Counted from the first letter of the stretch, positions 43,094-54,163 are shown. The stretch: DNA of 64,000 nucleotides from Betaproteobacteria bacterium (GCA_947458265.1 CANGYF010000011.1:1-64000), one strand, 5' to 3'. Program-made: numbers and translations. The notes: a model not told the origin generated them from the letters alone.

Positions 43094-43115
43094 CAGTGCG
43101 GGCGGGGTTCGGGGG

Positions 43116-43144
43116 TTGCCAAACGGGATCTTCGCGCCTATGAT
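43116..43144 (+). promoter_or_regulatory. Strong sigma70 promoter of the rpsU-yqeY-dnaG-rpoD operon
   Basis: TTGCCA (43116-43121), exactly 17-bp spacer, TATGAT (43139-43144), 36 bp upstream of the rpsU ATG. Both hexamers are one or two bases from consensus, the best promoter I see in the window. Confidence 0.75.
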
Positions 43145-43179
43145 TCGCGGTTCACTCAACCGACCCGACGCCAAACCGC

Positions 43180-43392
43180 ATGCCAAGTGTCCGCGTAAAA
43201 GAAAACGAGCCCTTCGAAGTTGCGCTTCGCCGCTTCAAGCGGACGATCGAGAAGACTGGCCTCCTGACCGAACTGCGTGCGCGCGAGTTCTACGAGAAGC
43301 CCACCTCCGAGCGCAAGCGCAAGCTGGCGGCGGCGGTCAAGCGCCACTACAAGCGCGTGCGGGGGCAACTGCTCCCGCCCCGGATGTACTGA
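43180..43392 (+). CDS. rpsU: 30S ribosomal protein S21
   Basis: 70 aa, complete: [19 protein letters not shown], then [20 protein letters not shown] and a basic C-terminal tail [19 protein letters not shown]21 helps the 30S subunit in initiation. First gene of the macromolecular synthesis operon, the classic position in proteobacteria. Confidence 0.97.
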   Translation: MPSVRVKENEPFEVALRRFKRTIEKTGLLTELRAREFYEKPTSERKRKLAAAVKRHYKRVRGQLLPPRMY

Positions 43393-43509
43393 TCGCCCAG
43401 CAGTTGCGCCTGCCGCTAGCCGGCCGGCGTCTCTGACGGCGGCTGCGGCCGCCGTTTTGCATTCCGGGCTTCGTTGAAACCGCGCCACCCCCACCCGAAC
43501 TTCAACGCC

Positions 43510-43965
43510 ATGACCCTACGTGCCACGATCCAGGAAGACATGAAGGCCGCGATGCGCAGCCGTGAGGCGGAGCGGCTCGCCGCGATTCGCCTGCTCTGGT
43601 CGGCGGTGAAGCAGCGCGAGGTCGACGAGCGCAAGGAACTCGGGGATGCCGAGGTCACCGCGGTCATCGACCGGATGATCAAGCAGCGGCGCGATTCGAT
43701 CGCGCAGTTCGAGCAGGGCGGCCGTGCCGACCTCGCCGCCAAGGAGCAACAGGAGCTCGCGGTGCTGCAGGCCTACATGCCGCAGGCGCTCACGCAGGCC
43801 GAGGTCGATGCCGCCGTCGAAGCCGCGATCGCCTCGACCGGGGCCGCGTCTGCCGCCGACATGGGCAAGGTGATGGCGCTGCTCAAGCCGCAGCTCGCAG
43901 GACGGACCGACCTCGCCAAGGTGTCGGCCACGGTGAAGGCACGCCTCGCGCAGCCCGCCGCTTGA
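43510..43965 (+). CDS. yqeY: GatB/YqeY domain protein
   Basis: 151 aa. MTLRATIQEDMKAAMRSREA, LRLLWSAVKQREVDERKEL-like helices, IDRMIKQRRDSIAQFEQGGR and YMPQALTQAEV are the family pattern, a stand-alone version of the tail domain of GatB amidotransferase thought to bind tRNA. Commonly located between rpsU and dnaG in betaproteobacteria. It overlaps dnaG by 4 nt. Confidence 0.92.
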   Translation: MTLRATIQEDMKAAMRSREAERLAAIRLLWSAVKQREVDERKELGDAEVTAVIDRMIKQRRDSIAQFEQGGRADLAAKEQQELAVLQAYMPQALTQAEVDAAVEAAIASTGAASAADMGKVMALLKPQLAGRTDLAKVSATVKARLAQPAA

Positions 43966-45914
43966 TTCCCCAGTCCTTCATTCAGGACCTGCTCGCGCGC
44001 GCCGACATCGTCGAAGTCGTCGAGCGCTACCTGCCGCTGAAGCGCGAGGGTTCCAACCACGTCGCCTGCTGTCCGTTCCACAACGAGAAGTCGCCTTCGT
44101 TCAAGGTCAGCCAGCCCAAGCAGATCTACAAGTGCTTCGGCTGCGGTGCGAGCGGCAACGCGATCGGCTTCCTGATGGCCTACAACGGGCTGGAGTTCGT
44201 CGAGGCGATCCGCTCGCTCGCCGAGCAGATGGGCATCCCGGTGCCGGAGGAGCCCTGGCGCGGCGGCGCGCGCGGACCGGGCGGCGGTGGCAGCAGTGCC
44301 AGCGAGGATGCCGCGGCGATGGAGGCCACCGCCCGGCTGTACGAGCACATGCGCGAGGCGACCCGCTTCTACCGCGAGCAGCTCAAGCACCATCCTAAGG
44401 CGATCGAATACCTGAAGCAGCGCGGGCTCACCGGCGATGTCGCCTCGCGCTTCGCCATCGGCTTTGCGCCGCCCGGCTGGCAGAACCTCGAGCAGGTGTT
44501 CGCCAACTACACCTCGCCCGAGCTCGATCAGGTCGGGCTGGTGGTGAACGGCGAATCGGGCCGGCGCTTCGATTTCTTCCGCAACCGGATCATGTTCCCG
44601 ATCCTCAACCAGCGCGGCATGATCGTCGGCTTCGGCGCGCGCGTGATCGATCCGGAAGACCAGCCGAAGTACCTCAATTCGCGCGAAACGCCGCTGTTCG
44701 ACAAGGGGCGCGAGCTCTACAACCTGTTCGCCGCGCGGCGCGCGATCCGCGAGGCAGGGCGGGTGCTGGTGGTCGAGGGCTACATGGACGTCGTCGGCCT
44801 GGCCCAGCATGGTGTCGACTACGCGGTCGCCGCGCTGGGCACGGCGACCACCCCTTTCCATGTCCAGAAGCTGCTGCGCCAGACCGACAACATCGTGTTC
44901 TCCTTTGACGGCGACGCGGCCGGCCGGCGTGCCGCCTGGCGCGCGCTCGAGAACAGCCTGGCGCAACTGGTCGACGGCAAGAACCTGTCGTTCCTGTTCC
45001 TGCCCCAGGGCGATGATCCGGACAGCTTCATCCGGCGCGAGGGGCGCGAGGCCTTCGAGGGCCTGCTCGCCGGCGCGATGCCGATGTCTGCCTTTCTGGT
45101 GCGCGAACTCACCCGCGAGAACGACCTCGCCAGCGAGGAGGGACGGGCCCGGCTGCTGCGTGACGCGAAACCGCTGGTCACCCAGCTGCAGCAGGCGCCG
45201 ATGCTCGGCCGCATGCTGCGCAGGCGGCTGGCGGAACTCGCCGGCATCGCCCCGGCGGAACTCGACAGCCACTGGGGCATCCCCGCCGACATCCCGGCAC
45301 CGGCGCGGGCTCGCGATGAGCGCGCCGGCCCGGGCGGCAGCCGAGGATCCGGCGATGGCCGGGCGCGAACGGGCGGGGGCGGCCGTTCCGAGGGCAACTG
45401 GGCGGGGCGCGGCGACCGCGGGCCGGGCGGCAGCGGCTTTGGCAGCGCCGGCCGCGCCGGCCCGGGTGGAGGCGGCGGCAGCCGCCGGCCGCGTCCGGCA
45501 CCGTCGCTCGCGCGAACCATGTTGCAGGCACTGTTGTCAAAGCCGGAACTGGTGAGCCGCGTCGACCTGCCTGAGGTGATGGATCCGCACCCCGAGCTGC
45601 GCACGCTGAAGGTGCTGGTCGAATTCCTGCGTGGCCAGCCGGAGACGGCTCTGGCAGGCATGCGCGCCGCCGGGGTGCTGCAGGCGTTCGCTGGCAGCGA
45701 TTTCGAGGACATGCTGCGCGAGGTCGAGGCGGATGCGCCGGAATGGGCGGAAACCGAGGAAGTGCAGGCCGAGCTCGACGGCGCGATGGAGCGGCTGCGC
45801 GAGCAGGTGCGGCGCGCGGAAGCGACGAAGATGGCGGGTTCCGCCTCCCTGGCCGGTCTGACGCCCGAGATGCGCGATGCGCTGCGCGGGCTGCTGCGGC
45901 GGCCGGGTGCATGA
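43962..45914 (+). CDS. dnaG: DNA primase
   Basis: 650 aa. TTG start inside a TTGA overlap with the yqeY stop (43962-43965), so translation is coupled. The N-terminal CHC2-type zinc finger is CCPFHNEKSPSF with YKCFGCGASG (residues about 36-68). The catalytic core YLNSRETPLFDKGRELYNL leads to TOPRIM (VLVVEGYMDVVGLAQHG, about 268-284, then FSFDGDAAG). The C-terminal DnaB-interacting helical domain is complete. A Gly/Arg/Ser low-complexity linker at about 446-514 separates core and helicase-binding domain and is longer than usual. Confidence 0.97.
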   Translation: MIPQSFIQDLLARADIVEVVERYLPLKREGSNHVACCPFHNEKSPSFKVSQPKQIYKCFGCGASGNAIGFLMAYNGLEFVEAIRSLAEQMGIPVPEEPWRGGARGPGGGGSSASEDAAAMEATARLYEHMREATRFYREQLKHHPKAIEYLKQRGLTGDVASRFAIGFAPPGWQNLEQVFANYTSPELDQVGLVVNGESGRRFDFFRNRIMFPILNQRGMIVGFGARVIDPEDQPKYLNSRETPLFDKGRELYNLFAARRAIREAGRVLVVEGYMDVVGLAQHGVDYAVAALGTATTPFHVQKLLRQTDNIVFSFDGDAAGRRAAWRALENSLAQLVDGKNLSFLFLPQGDDPDSFIRREGREAFEGLLAGAMPMSAFLVRELTRENDLASEEGRARLLRDAKPLVTQLQQAPMLGRMLRRRLAELAGIAPAELDSHWGIPADIPAPARARDERAGPGGSRGSGDGRARTGGGGRSEGNWAGRGDRGPGGSGFGSAGRAGPGGGGGSRRPRPAPSLARTMLQALLSKPELVSRVDLPEVMDPHPELRTLKVLVEFLRGQPETALAGMRAAGVLQAFAGSDFEDMLREVEADAPEWAETEEVQAELDGAMERLREQVRRAEATKMAGSASLAGLTPEMRDALRGLLRRPGA

Positions 45915-46055
45915 CCGCATGACCGGATGAAGCGACACGCGTCCCACCGTGCAGGCGCCCCGACGGGCCGGTAATTGCACACGGCAGGGTTTTTTTGGCA
46001 GGCACCAGCCCCACATTCAATTAAACTACCGGGTTTTTCCGAGCGGACGATACCG
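45915..46055. other. dnaG-rpoD intergenic region
   Basis: 141 bp. A TTGGCA at 45995-46000 with AT-rich CAATTA 17 bp downstream could be an internal rpoD promoter, but the -10 is weak. A run of seven T (45990-45996) follows a GGCAGGG segment without a clear stem. Confidence 0.3.
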
Positions 46056-48779
<2,724 letters not shown>

Positions 48780-48816
48780 TCCGGGAGCCCGTCAAGGGCG
48801 CGCGATTCGTGCCGAT

Positions 48817-48848
48817 AAGGGACTGCACGCCGCAGTCCCTTTTTTTTG
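48817..48848 (+). terminator. Rho-independent terminator of the rpoD operon
   Basis: AAGGGACTGC - ACGCC - GCAGTCCCTT is a perfect 10-bp stem with a 5-nt loop, followed directly by an eight-T run (48840-48847). It lies 37 bp after the rpoD stop. Confidence 0.95.
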
Positions 48849-48914
48849 GTCCTTTTTCCGGCTGTCTTCCGGCTCCGTCCTGTCACCGGTCCCGTCATCG
48901 TCCCGTTTCCGCCC

Positions 48915-49595
48915 ATGCACCGATTGCCGCACCCGGCTGCCCTTGCGCGGCCCGACAGCCTCCCGTTCCGCCGGATTCGTGCGGCCTGCCTGCGATTCCT
49001 GGCCGGCTGCCTCGCCGCGGCTGCCACCGGGCCGCTGGCCGCGGCCACCCTGTCGGTCACCGTCAACGACGCAGCTGGCGCGGCAGTGCCCGAGGCGGTG
49101 GTATTCGTGATGCCGGCGTCGGGACGCGTACCGGCCGGGCCGCCGCGCCCGGCGGTGGTGGAGCAGATCAACCGCGAGTTCGTGCCGTTCGTCTTGCCGG
49201 TGCAGGTGGGTGCCTCGGTGACCTTCCCGAACCGTGACAGCGTCCGCCACCATGTCTATTCGTTCTCGCCAGCGAGGGTATTCGACATCAAGCTCTACAC
49301 CGGAGTCCCGGCCAACCCGGTGGTGTTCGACAAGCCCGGTCCGGTTGTGCTCGGTTGCAACATCCACGACTGGATGGTGGGCTTCGTCTATGCGGTGGAA
49401 ACGCCGTGGTTCGGTCGAACGGCGGCCAACGGTGCCACCTCGATCGAACTGCCGGCCGGCGACTACGAAGTGCGTGTCTGGCATCCCTGGCAGCGCGGTG
49501 ACATCGCCCGCGAACGCGTGAAGGTCGACGCGGCCGCTACCCGGGCCACGCTGCGCATCGACCTCGCGCCGCCAGCCTCGGCGCAACGCCGCTGA
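48915..49595 (+). CDS. Exported cupredoxin-like protein (methylamine utilisation/plastocyanin type)
   Basis: 226 aa from the ATG at 48915. A long basic leader and hydrophobic segment (CLRFLAGCLAAAATGPLAA) form a signal peptide. The domain has VTFPNRDSVRHHVYSFS and VVLGCNIHDWMVGFVYAV, which supply His, Cys, His and Met in cupredoxin order for a type-1 copper site, and ends with a Pro/Ala tail. Similar proteins are often labelled methylamine utilisation protein without evidence. The GGDEF-EAL gene starts 2 bp after its stop, so the copper protein may feed the sensor of that enzyme. Confidence 0.8.
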   Translation: MHRLPHPAALARPDSLPFRRIRAACLRFLAGCLAAAATGPLAAATLSVTVNDAAGAAVPEAVVFVMPASGRVPAGPPRPAVVEQINREFVPFVLPVQVGASVTFPNRDSVRHHVYSFSPARVFDIKLYTGVPANPVVFDKPGPVVLGCNIHDWMVGFVYAVETPWFGRTAANGATSIELPAGDYEVRVWHPWQRGDIARERVKVDAAATRATLRIDLAPPASAQRR

Positions 49596-49597
49596 GG

Positions 49598-52054
49598 ATG
49601 GATACGCCGCCGACGACGAAGGCTTCCCCGGGCAGGCGAGCCGCGGTGCACAGTCTGCAGGCGCGCATCGTGCTTTTCTTCGTGATCCTGCTGGTGACGG
49701 TGCAGGGCGCGCTGATGTTCCTGGTGAGCGTGAGCGGCGAGCGGATCGCGCGCAGCCGTATCGACCAGGAACTGGCGGTCGGTGAGCGGGTGTTTCGCAA
49801 CCTGATCGAGCAGAACGCCCGCCAGCTCACAGATGCGGCGCGGGTGCTCGCAGCCGACTTCGGCTTCCGCACCGCGATCGCCACGCGCGACCTGGAGACC
49901 ATCGTCTCCGTGCTCGGCAACCATGGCCGGCGCATCGATGCGAGCGTCCTGATGCTGGCGGGCCTCGATGGCACCCTGCTGGCCGACACCCTGCACGGGA
50001 CAGACCCTCCGGCTGCCTTCCCGTTCCCGGAACTGATCGAGGCGGCACAGCGCGACCGCCGCGCCAGCCGCATCGTGGTGATCGACGACAAGCCTTACCA
50101 GCTGGTCGTGGTGCCCGTGCTGGCGCCAGTGCCCATCGCCTGGGTAGCCATCGGTTTCGTGATCGACGATCGTGTCGCCGCCGACCTGAAGGCGGTGACC
50201 TCGCTGCAGCTGTCGTTCGCATCGCTGGGCACCGACGGCAGGTGGAGCGTCCATGCATCGACGCTCGAGGCACCGGCGCGCGATGCACTGACCGCATGGC
50301 TCGCGGCCCAGGTGGACAGGGCCGGTGCCGTCGGCGACCGGTCCGGGCAGGCTGCGGCGCGGGCAGCGTCCATGCCGGCCTCGCTGTCGCTAGAAGGGGA
50401 GCGCTACGGGCTGCTTGCACCGGTGATCGGCAGCGGCCCCGAAGGCGCGGTGGTGGCCCTGCTGCAGCGCTCGGTGCGCGAGGGGCTGGAACCGTTCGTG
50501 CGCCTGCGCAATGTGCTGCTCGGCCTGGCACTCGCGAGCATCGTGCTGTCGATCGGGGGCAGCTTCGTGATCGCCCGTACCGTGAGCCGCCCGGTGAACC
50601 GGCTGACCGAGATCGCGCGCCGGGTGAGCGATGGCGACTACAGCCAGCGGGTGGAGGTCCCCGGCCATGACGAGATCGGCGATCTCGGACGCGGCTTCAA
50701 CCACATGCTGGACGGCATCTCCCAGCGCGAGGCGGAGATCCTGCGCCTGGCCTTCGAGGACACGCTGACCGGCCTGCCCAACCGCGCGATGTTCATCGAC
50801 CGGCTGCAGCAGGTCCTGCGCCAGGCCCGGCGCAGCTCGGATCCGGTGACCGTGATGTTGCTCGACCTCGACCGCTTCAAGCTGATCAACGACAGCCTGG
50901 GCCATCCTGCCGGCGACCAGGTGCTGCGCGACGTGGCCAGCAGGCTGCGCGACGTGCTGCGCGAATCCGATACCGTCGCACGACTGGGCGGCGACGAGTT
51001 CGCGCTGCTGCTGCCGGGCAGCCTGCCCGAGCACGTGAACCGGGTCGTCGAGCGGGTGCTGCGCGTGCTCGAGGCACCGATCCTGCTCGACCAGCAGCCG
51101 GTGGACGTCGGTGCCAGCATCGGCATCGCGACCTGGCCGGAGGACGGCGACGACGCCGATACGCTGCTGCGCCATGCCGACGTGGCGATGTACGTAGCCA
51201 AGCGCGCTGGCTCCGGCCACGCCCGCTACGACCAGAGCAAAGAATCCGCTCCGCATGGGCAGCTGTCGCTGCTGGGCGAACTGCGCCGGGCGGTCGAGCA
51301 GGACGAACTGCTGCTGCACTACCAGCCCAAGGTATCGCTCGCAGATGGCAGGGTGCACCGGGCCGAGGCGCTGGTGCGCTGGCAGCATCCCGAGCGGGGC
51401 ATGGTGCCGCCGGGCGATTTCATTCCGTTCGCCGAACAGACCGGCTACATACGCCAGATTTCGCGCTGGGTGCTCGGCGAGGGTATCCGGCAGGCCGCGC
51501 AGTGGCATCGGCAGGGGCTCGATATCGCGGTTTCGATCAACATCGCGTCGCGCGACCTGATGAGCAGCGACCTCCTGGCCTACGTGTCGGACATGCTGGA
51601 CCGCCATGGTGTGCCCGCATCCCAGGTGTGCCTGGAGATCACCGAGAGCGGCGTGATGGAAGACCCGGCGCGGGCGCTGGACACGCTGGCACGCCTGCAC
51701 ACGAAGGGGCTGCGCCTGTCGATCGACGACTTCGGCACCGGCTACTCGTCGCTGGCCTACCTCAAGAAGCTGCCGGTGAAGGAACTGAAGATCGACCGCT
51801 CGTTCGTGATGCATCTGGTCGATGACGCAGACGATGCCGCGATCGTGCGCTCGACGATCGAACTGGGGCACAACATGGGCCTCGAGGTGGTGGCCGAAGG
51901 CGTCGAACGACAGGCCGAAGTCGACCTGCTGGCCCGGCTCGGCTGCGACGAGGCGCAGGGCTATTTCTTCAGCAGGCCGCTGCCGGCGGCGGCCTTCGAG
52001 GAATGGCTGCATGCCAGGCGGGCATCGGCGGGGCAGCAGCAGGCGCCCGCCTAG
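49598..52054 (+). CDS. Membrane-bound diguanylate cyclase/phosphodiesterase (sensor-HAMP-GGDEF-EAL)
   Basis: 818 aa. Helix about 20-45, periplasmic Cache-like sensor (46-300), second helix (about 308-328), HAMP (329-385), GGDEF (about 390-555) and EAL (about 560-810). The cyclase site is ARLGGDEFALLL with an RESD I-site five residues upstream. The EAL site is fully canonical (AEALVRWQHPERG, EITESG, IDDFGTGYSS, KIDRSFV, VAEGVE). Both activities look intact. Translationally linked to the cupredoxin gene 2 bp upstream, suggesting that redox state or copper controls cyclic-di-GMP through the periplasmic domain (inference). Confidence 0.93.
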   Translation: MDTPPTTKASPGRRAAVHSLQARIVLFFVILLVTVQGALMFLVSVSGERIARSRIDQELAVGERVFRNLIEQNARQLTDAARVLAADFGFRTAIATRDLETIVSVLGNHGRRIDASVLMLAGLDGTLLADTLHGTDPPAAFPFPELIEAAQRDRRASRIVVIDDKPYQLVVVPVLAPVPIAWVAIGFVIDDRVAADLKAVTSLQLSFASLGTDGRWSVHASTLEAPARDALTAWLAAQVDRAGAVGDRSGQAAARAASMPASLSLEGERYGLLAPVIGSGPEGAVVALLQRSVREGLEPFVRLRNVLLGLALASIVLSIGGSFVIARTVSRPVNRLTEIARRVSDGDYSQRVEVPGHDEIGDLGRGFNHMLDGISQREAEILRLAFEDTLTGLPNRAMFIDRLQQVLRQARRSSDPVTVMLLDLDRFKLINDSLGHPAGDQVLRDVASRLRDVLRESDTVARLGGDEFALLLPGSLPEHVNRVVERVLRVLEAPILLDQQPVDVGASIGIATWPEDGDDADTLLRHADVAMYVAKRAGSGHARYDQSKESAPHGQLSLLGELRRAVEQDELLLHYQPKVSLADGRVHRAEALVRWQHPERGMVPPGDFIPFAEQTGYIRQISRWVLGEGIRQAAQWHRQGLDIAVSINIASRDLMSSDLLAYVSDMLDRHGVPASQVCLEITESGVMEDPARALDTLARLHTKGLRLSIDDFGTGYSSLAYLKKLPVKELKIDRSFVMHLVDDADDAAIVRSTIELGHNMGLEVVAEGVERQAEVDLLARLGCDEAQGYFFSRPLPAAAFEEWLHARRASAGQQQAPA

Positions 52055-52099
52055 CCTAGAATACCGGCTCGTGCATCGAACCACCGAGGAGGGCGAGCG

Positions 52100-52639
52100 A
52101 TGGTTGCCAAGGTTTACCTGATTTCCCCGGAAGCCCCCGTGCAGCAGGGCGAGGCGGCGGGCGCACAGCGTGAGGCGGCCAGCGGCGGCCTTCGCATCGG
52201 CGTGCTCGACAATTCCAAGAGCAACGCAGACCACCTGCTGAAGATGATCATCGAAGGCGTGGGCAAGCACATGCCGGTCGCATCCGTGGTCAGCCTGCGC
52301 AAGCCCAACCCGAGCACGCCGGCAACGAAGGCCATGCTCGACCAGATCGAGGCGGAGGCAGACTTCGTCGTCAGTGCGATGGCGGACTGAGGGTCCTGCA
52401 CGTCGTGGAGTGTCCACGACATGGCGCAGCTCCGGAAGCGTGGCCTGGTGACCGCGGTCATCTACTCCGGCCCGTTCCGCAAGCTTGGCGAGACCCAGGC
52501 GCGCATTTTCGGCGTGCCGGAACTGCCGCTGATCGAGATCCCGCATCCGCTGGGCGGCGTGTCGATCGATGAAGTGCGCGAGCGGGCCGACGTGGCCGTG
52601 CCCGTGTTCGTCGACCTGATCCGGAAGCACCAGAAATGA
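52100..52639 (+). CDS. UGSC-type selenoprotein (in-frame TGA at 52388 read as selenocysteine)
   Basis: 180 codons including one in-frame TGA. The two halves (residues 1-96 and 98-179) are in exactly the same frame with no indel. At the junction the protein reads AMAD-U97-GSCTSWSVHDMAQL, a U-G-S-C motif after a beta strand (ADFVVSAMAD) as in a redox-active loop; Cys100 is the partner. The N-terminal half has GLRIGVLDNSKSNADHLLKM and the C-terminal half RKRGLVTAVIYSGPFRKLG, together a Rossmann-like fold. UGSC is a name I recall for an annotated (seleno)protein family whose non-selenium members have CGSC. A hairpin begins 12 nt after the TGA (see separate entry). GGAGGGCGAGCG precedes the ATG. 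Its end overlaps the partner gene by 4 nt. A pseudogene with a nonsense mutation is the main alternative. Confidence 0.85.
52388..52420 (+). promoter_or_regulatory. Candidate bacterial SECIS element after the UGA codon
   Basis: TGA (52388-52390), 11-nt spacer, then GTCGTGGA - GTG - TCCACGAC (52402-52420), a perfect 8-bp stem. The 11-nt distance equals that in Escherichia coli fdhF, where SelB binds a hairpin just after the UGA. The loop contains GU, though not the exact GGUCU loop of fdhF. All positions are also coding. Confidence 0.7.
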
Positions 52640-53757
52640 TCGCGACCGAACGACTGCTCGAGATCCCCGGCGCGGCGCTGGAGGTCGACGACGACTACGA
52701 AGGCATCGACGCATTCGTGCGTGGCAAGAACTGGACCGACGGCCTGCCGGTGGTACCGCCAACGGCCGAGCGCGTGCGCGCGATGCTCGCCTACTGCGAT
52801 CGCCCGATCGACGAGGCGGTGGCGAAGATCCCGCCGCGCTTCGGCGAGGCGACGCCGGTTCGCCTGGCGGCCAATGCCGTGATGGCCGGCTGCCTGCCGC
52901 AGTACTTCCCGCTGGTGCTGCTCGCGATCGAGGCACTGTGCGAGGAGAAGTTCAACCTTTACGGCATCCAGGCGACCACGCATCCGTGCTCGACGCTGCT
53001 GGTGGTCAACGGCCCGGTCGCGCGCGAGATCGGCATGAACGGTGGCCACAATGCGTTCGGCCCGGGCAACCGCGCCAACGCGACGATCGGCCGTGCGGTG
53101 CGGCTGGCGATGTGGAACATCGGCGGCGCCATCCCCGCGAGCGGCGACATGTCGACCCATGGCGCTCCGTCGAAGTACACCTACTGCGTCGCCGAGAACG
53201 AGGCGGCGAACCCGTGGGAGCCGCTCAACGTCGAGATGGGCTTTACCGCAGAGACCTCGACGGTCACCGTGTACGGCGCCGAGCCGCCGCACAACGTGAA
53301 CGACCACGAGAGCCTGGACGGCGAAGGGCTGCTGAAGATGATCGCCGGCACCATCGCCCAGACCGGCGCGAACAACATCTACTACGCCGGCGAGCCGCTG
53401 GTGGTGATCGGGCCTGAACATGCGGCGTCGATCGCGAAGAGCGGCTTCTCGAAGCGCGACGTCAAGAACTTCCTGTTCGAGCATGCGCGCGTGCCGCTGG
53501 GTAACCTGTCCGATGACAACATCGTGCGCCGGCTGAACCAGTTCGTGCCGTACCTGCCTGGCCTCACCGCCGAGCAGCGCGACCGGCCGGTGCCGATCAT
53601 CAAGGGCGAGGAAGCCGTGCACGTGATCGTGGTGGGTGGTGCAGGCAAGCACTCGGTGTACATCCCGACCTTCGGGCCGACGCGGCCGGTGACGTTGCCG
53701 CTGAAGCTGAAGGACGGCACGCTGGCGACTTCGGTGGAGCAGTTCCGGCAGGCCTGA
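52636..53757 (+). CDS. Partner protein of the UGSC selenoprotein, function unknown
   Basis: 373 aa, cytoplasmic. The ATG overlaps the selenoprotein stop (ATGA, 52636-52639). Distinct blocks are KNWTDGLPVVPPTAERVRAM, GIQATTHPCSTLLVVNGPV, MNGGHNAFGPGNRANATIG, GDMSTHGAPSKYTYCVAENE and a C-terminal VHVIVVGGAGKHSVYIP. The Cys in TTHPCSTLLV and several conserved-looking His/Asn/Gly residues could form an active site that works with Sec97 of the partner. I recall this protein type regularly next to, or fused with, UGSC proteins, but no reaction is established to my knowledge. A 14-bp hairpin follows the stop. Confidence 0.8.
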   Translation: MIATERLLEIPGAALEVDDDYEGIDAFVRGKNWTDGLPVVPPTAERVRAMLAYCDRPIDEAVAKIPPRFGEATPVRLAANAVMAGCLPQYFPLVLLAIEALCEEKFNLYGIQATTHPCSTLLVVNGPVAREIGMNGGHNAFGPGNRANATIGRAVRLAMWNIGGAIPASGDMSTHGAPSKYTYCVAENEAANPWEPLNVEMGFTAETSTVTVYGAEPPHNVNDHESLDGEGLLKMIAGTIAQTGANNIYYAGEPLVVIGPEHAASIAKSGFSKRDVKNFLFEHARVPLGNLSDDNIVRRLNQFVPYLPGLTAEQRDRPVPIIKGEEAVHVIVVGGAGKHSVYIPTFGPTRPVTLPLKLKDGTLATSVEQFRQA

Positions 53758-53769
53758 CCGTGCTGCGCC

Positions 53770-53806
53770 CGCTGTCGCGATCGGCACTGCGTCGATTGCG
53801 ACAGCG
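53770..53806 (+). terminator. Strong hairpin after the selenoprotein operon
   Basis: A 14-bp stem with one G-T pair: 53770-53783 (CGCTGTCGCGATCG) pairs with 53793-53806 (CGATTGCGACAGCG) around a 9-nt loop. No T-run follows, so it is either a Rho-dependent end, an mRNA 3' stabiliser or an insulator before the tRNA promoter. Confidence 0.5.
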
Positions 53807-53814
53807 TGTGCCGG

Positions 53815-53820
53815 TACAAT
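53815..53820 (+). promoter_or_regulatory. -10 box of the tRNA promoter
   Basis: TACAAT followed by a GC-rich discriminator (AGCGCCCGGCG), as in stable-RNA promoters under stringent control, 22 bp before the tRNA. The -35 is not clear and may overlap the preceding hairpin. Confidence 0.45.
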
Positions 53821-53842
53821 AGCGCCCGGCGACAGGGAAAAC

Positions 53843-53916
53843 GGGCCTGTAGCTCAGTCGGTTAGAGCAGAGGACTCATAATCCTTTGGTCCTGGGTTCG
53901 AGTCCCAGCGGGCCCA
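53843..53916 (+). tRNA. tRNA with CAT anticodon, most likely tRNA-Ile2 (lysidine type)
   Basis: Cloverleaf: acceptor GGGCCTG/CGGGCCC, D arm GCTC...GAGC, anticodon stem GAGGA/TCCTT with loop CTCATAA, T arm CTGGG-TTCGAGT-CCCAG, discriminator A. Anticodon CAT serves Met or, after TilS conversion to lysidine, Ile (AUA). C4-G69 and C5-G68 in the acceptor, a G-T first anticodon-stem pair and TGGTC after that stem match Escherichia coli tRNA-Ile2 better than elongator tRNA-Met. The gene encodes ACC then G, so the terminal CCA is not fully encoded. Confidence 0.9.
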
Positions 53917-54163
53917 CCGTTTCTGCTTGAACTGCGCGAAAGCGGCCACTTGCGGAAATCGGCAGATCCATTACGTCTTCTGCAATTTCGCGCACGGTCG
54001 GGCGCGGCAGGCTGGGACGCATCGCTTCGCGACATGGGAATAAAGTACGCAGATCCCTGCCGCGAATCGGCCCGAGGATTGCGGTGAACCAGACATGAGG
54101 TTGATATCGGTCCGCATGCACTCGCAATCTGCAGGATGAAGTTCGACTGAAACAGGATCGATC

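Noticed and set aside
52421-52639. Separate 72-aa gene starting at an ATG in the second half of the selenoprotein
   Set aside because: No ribosome site precedes it, it is in the same frame as the first half, and the GSC motif before it would be lost.
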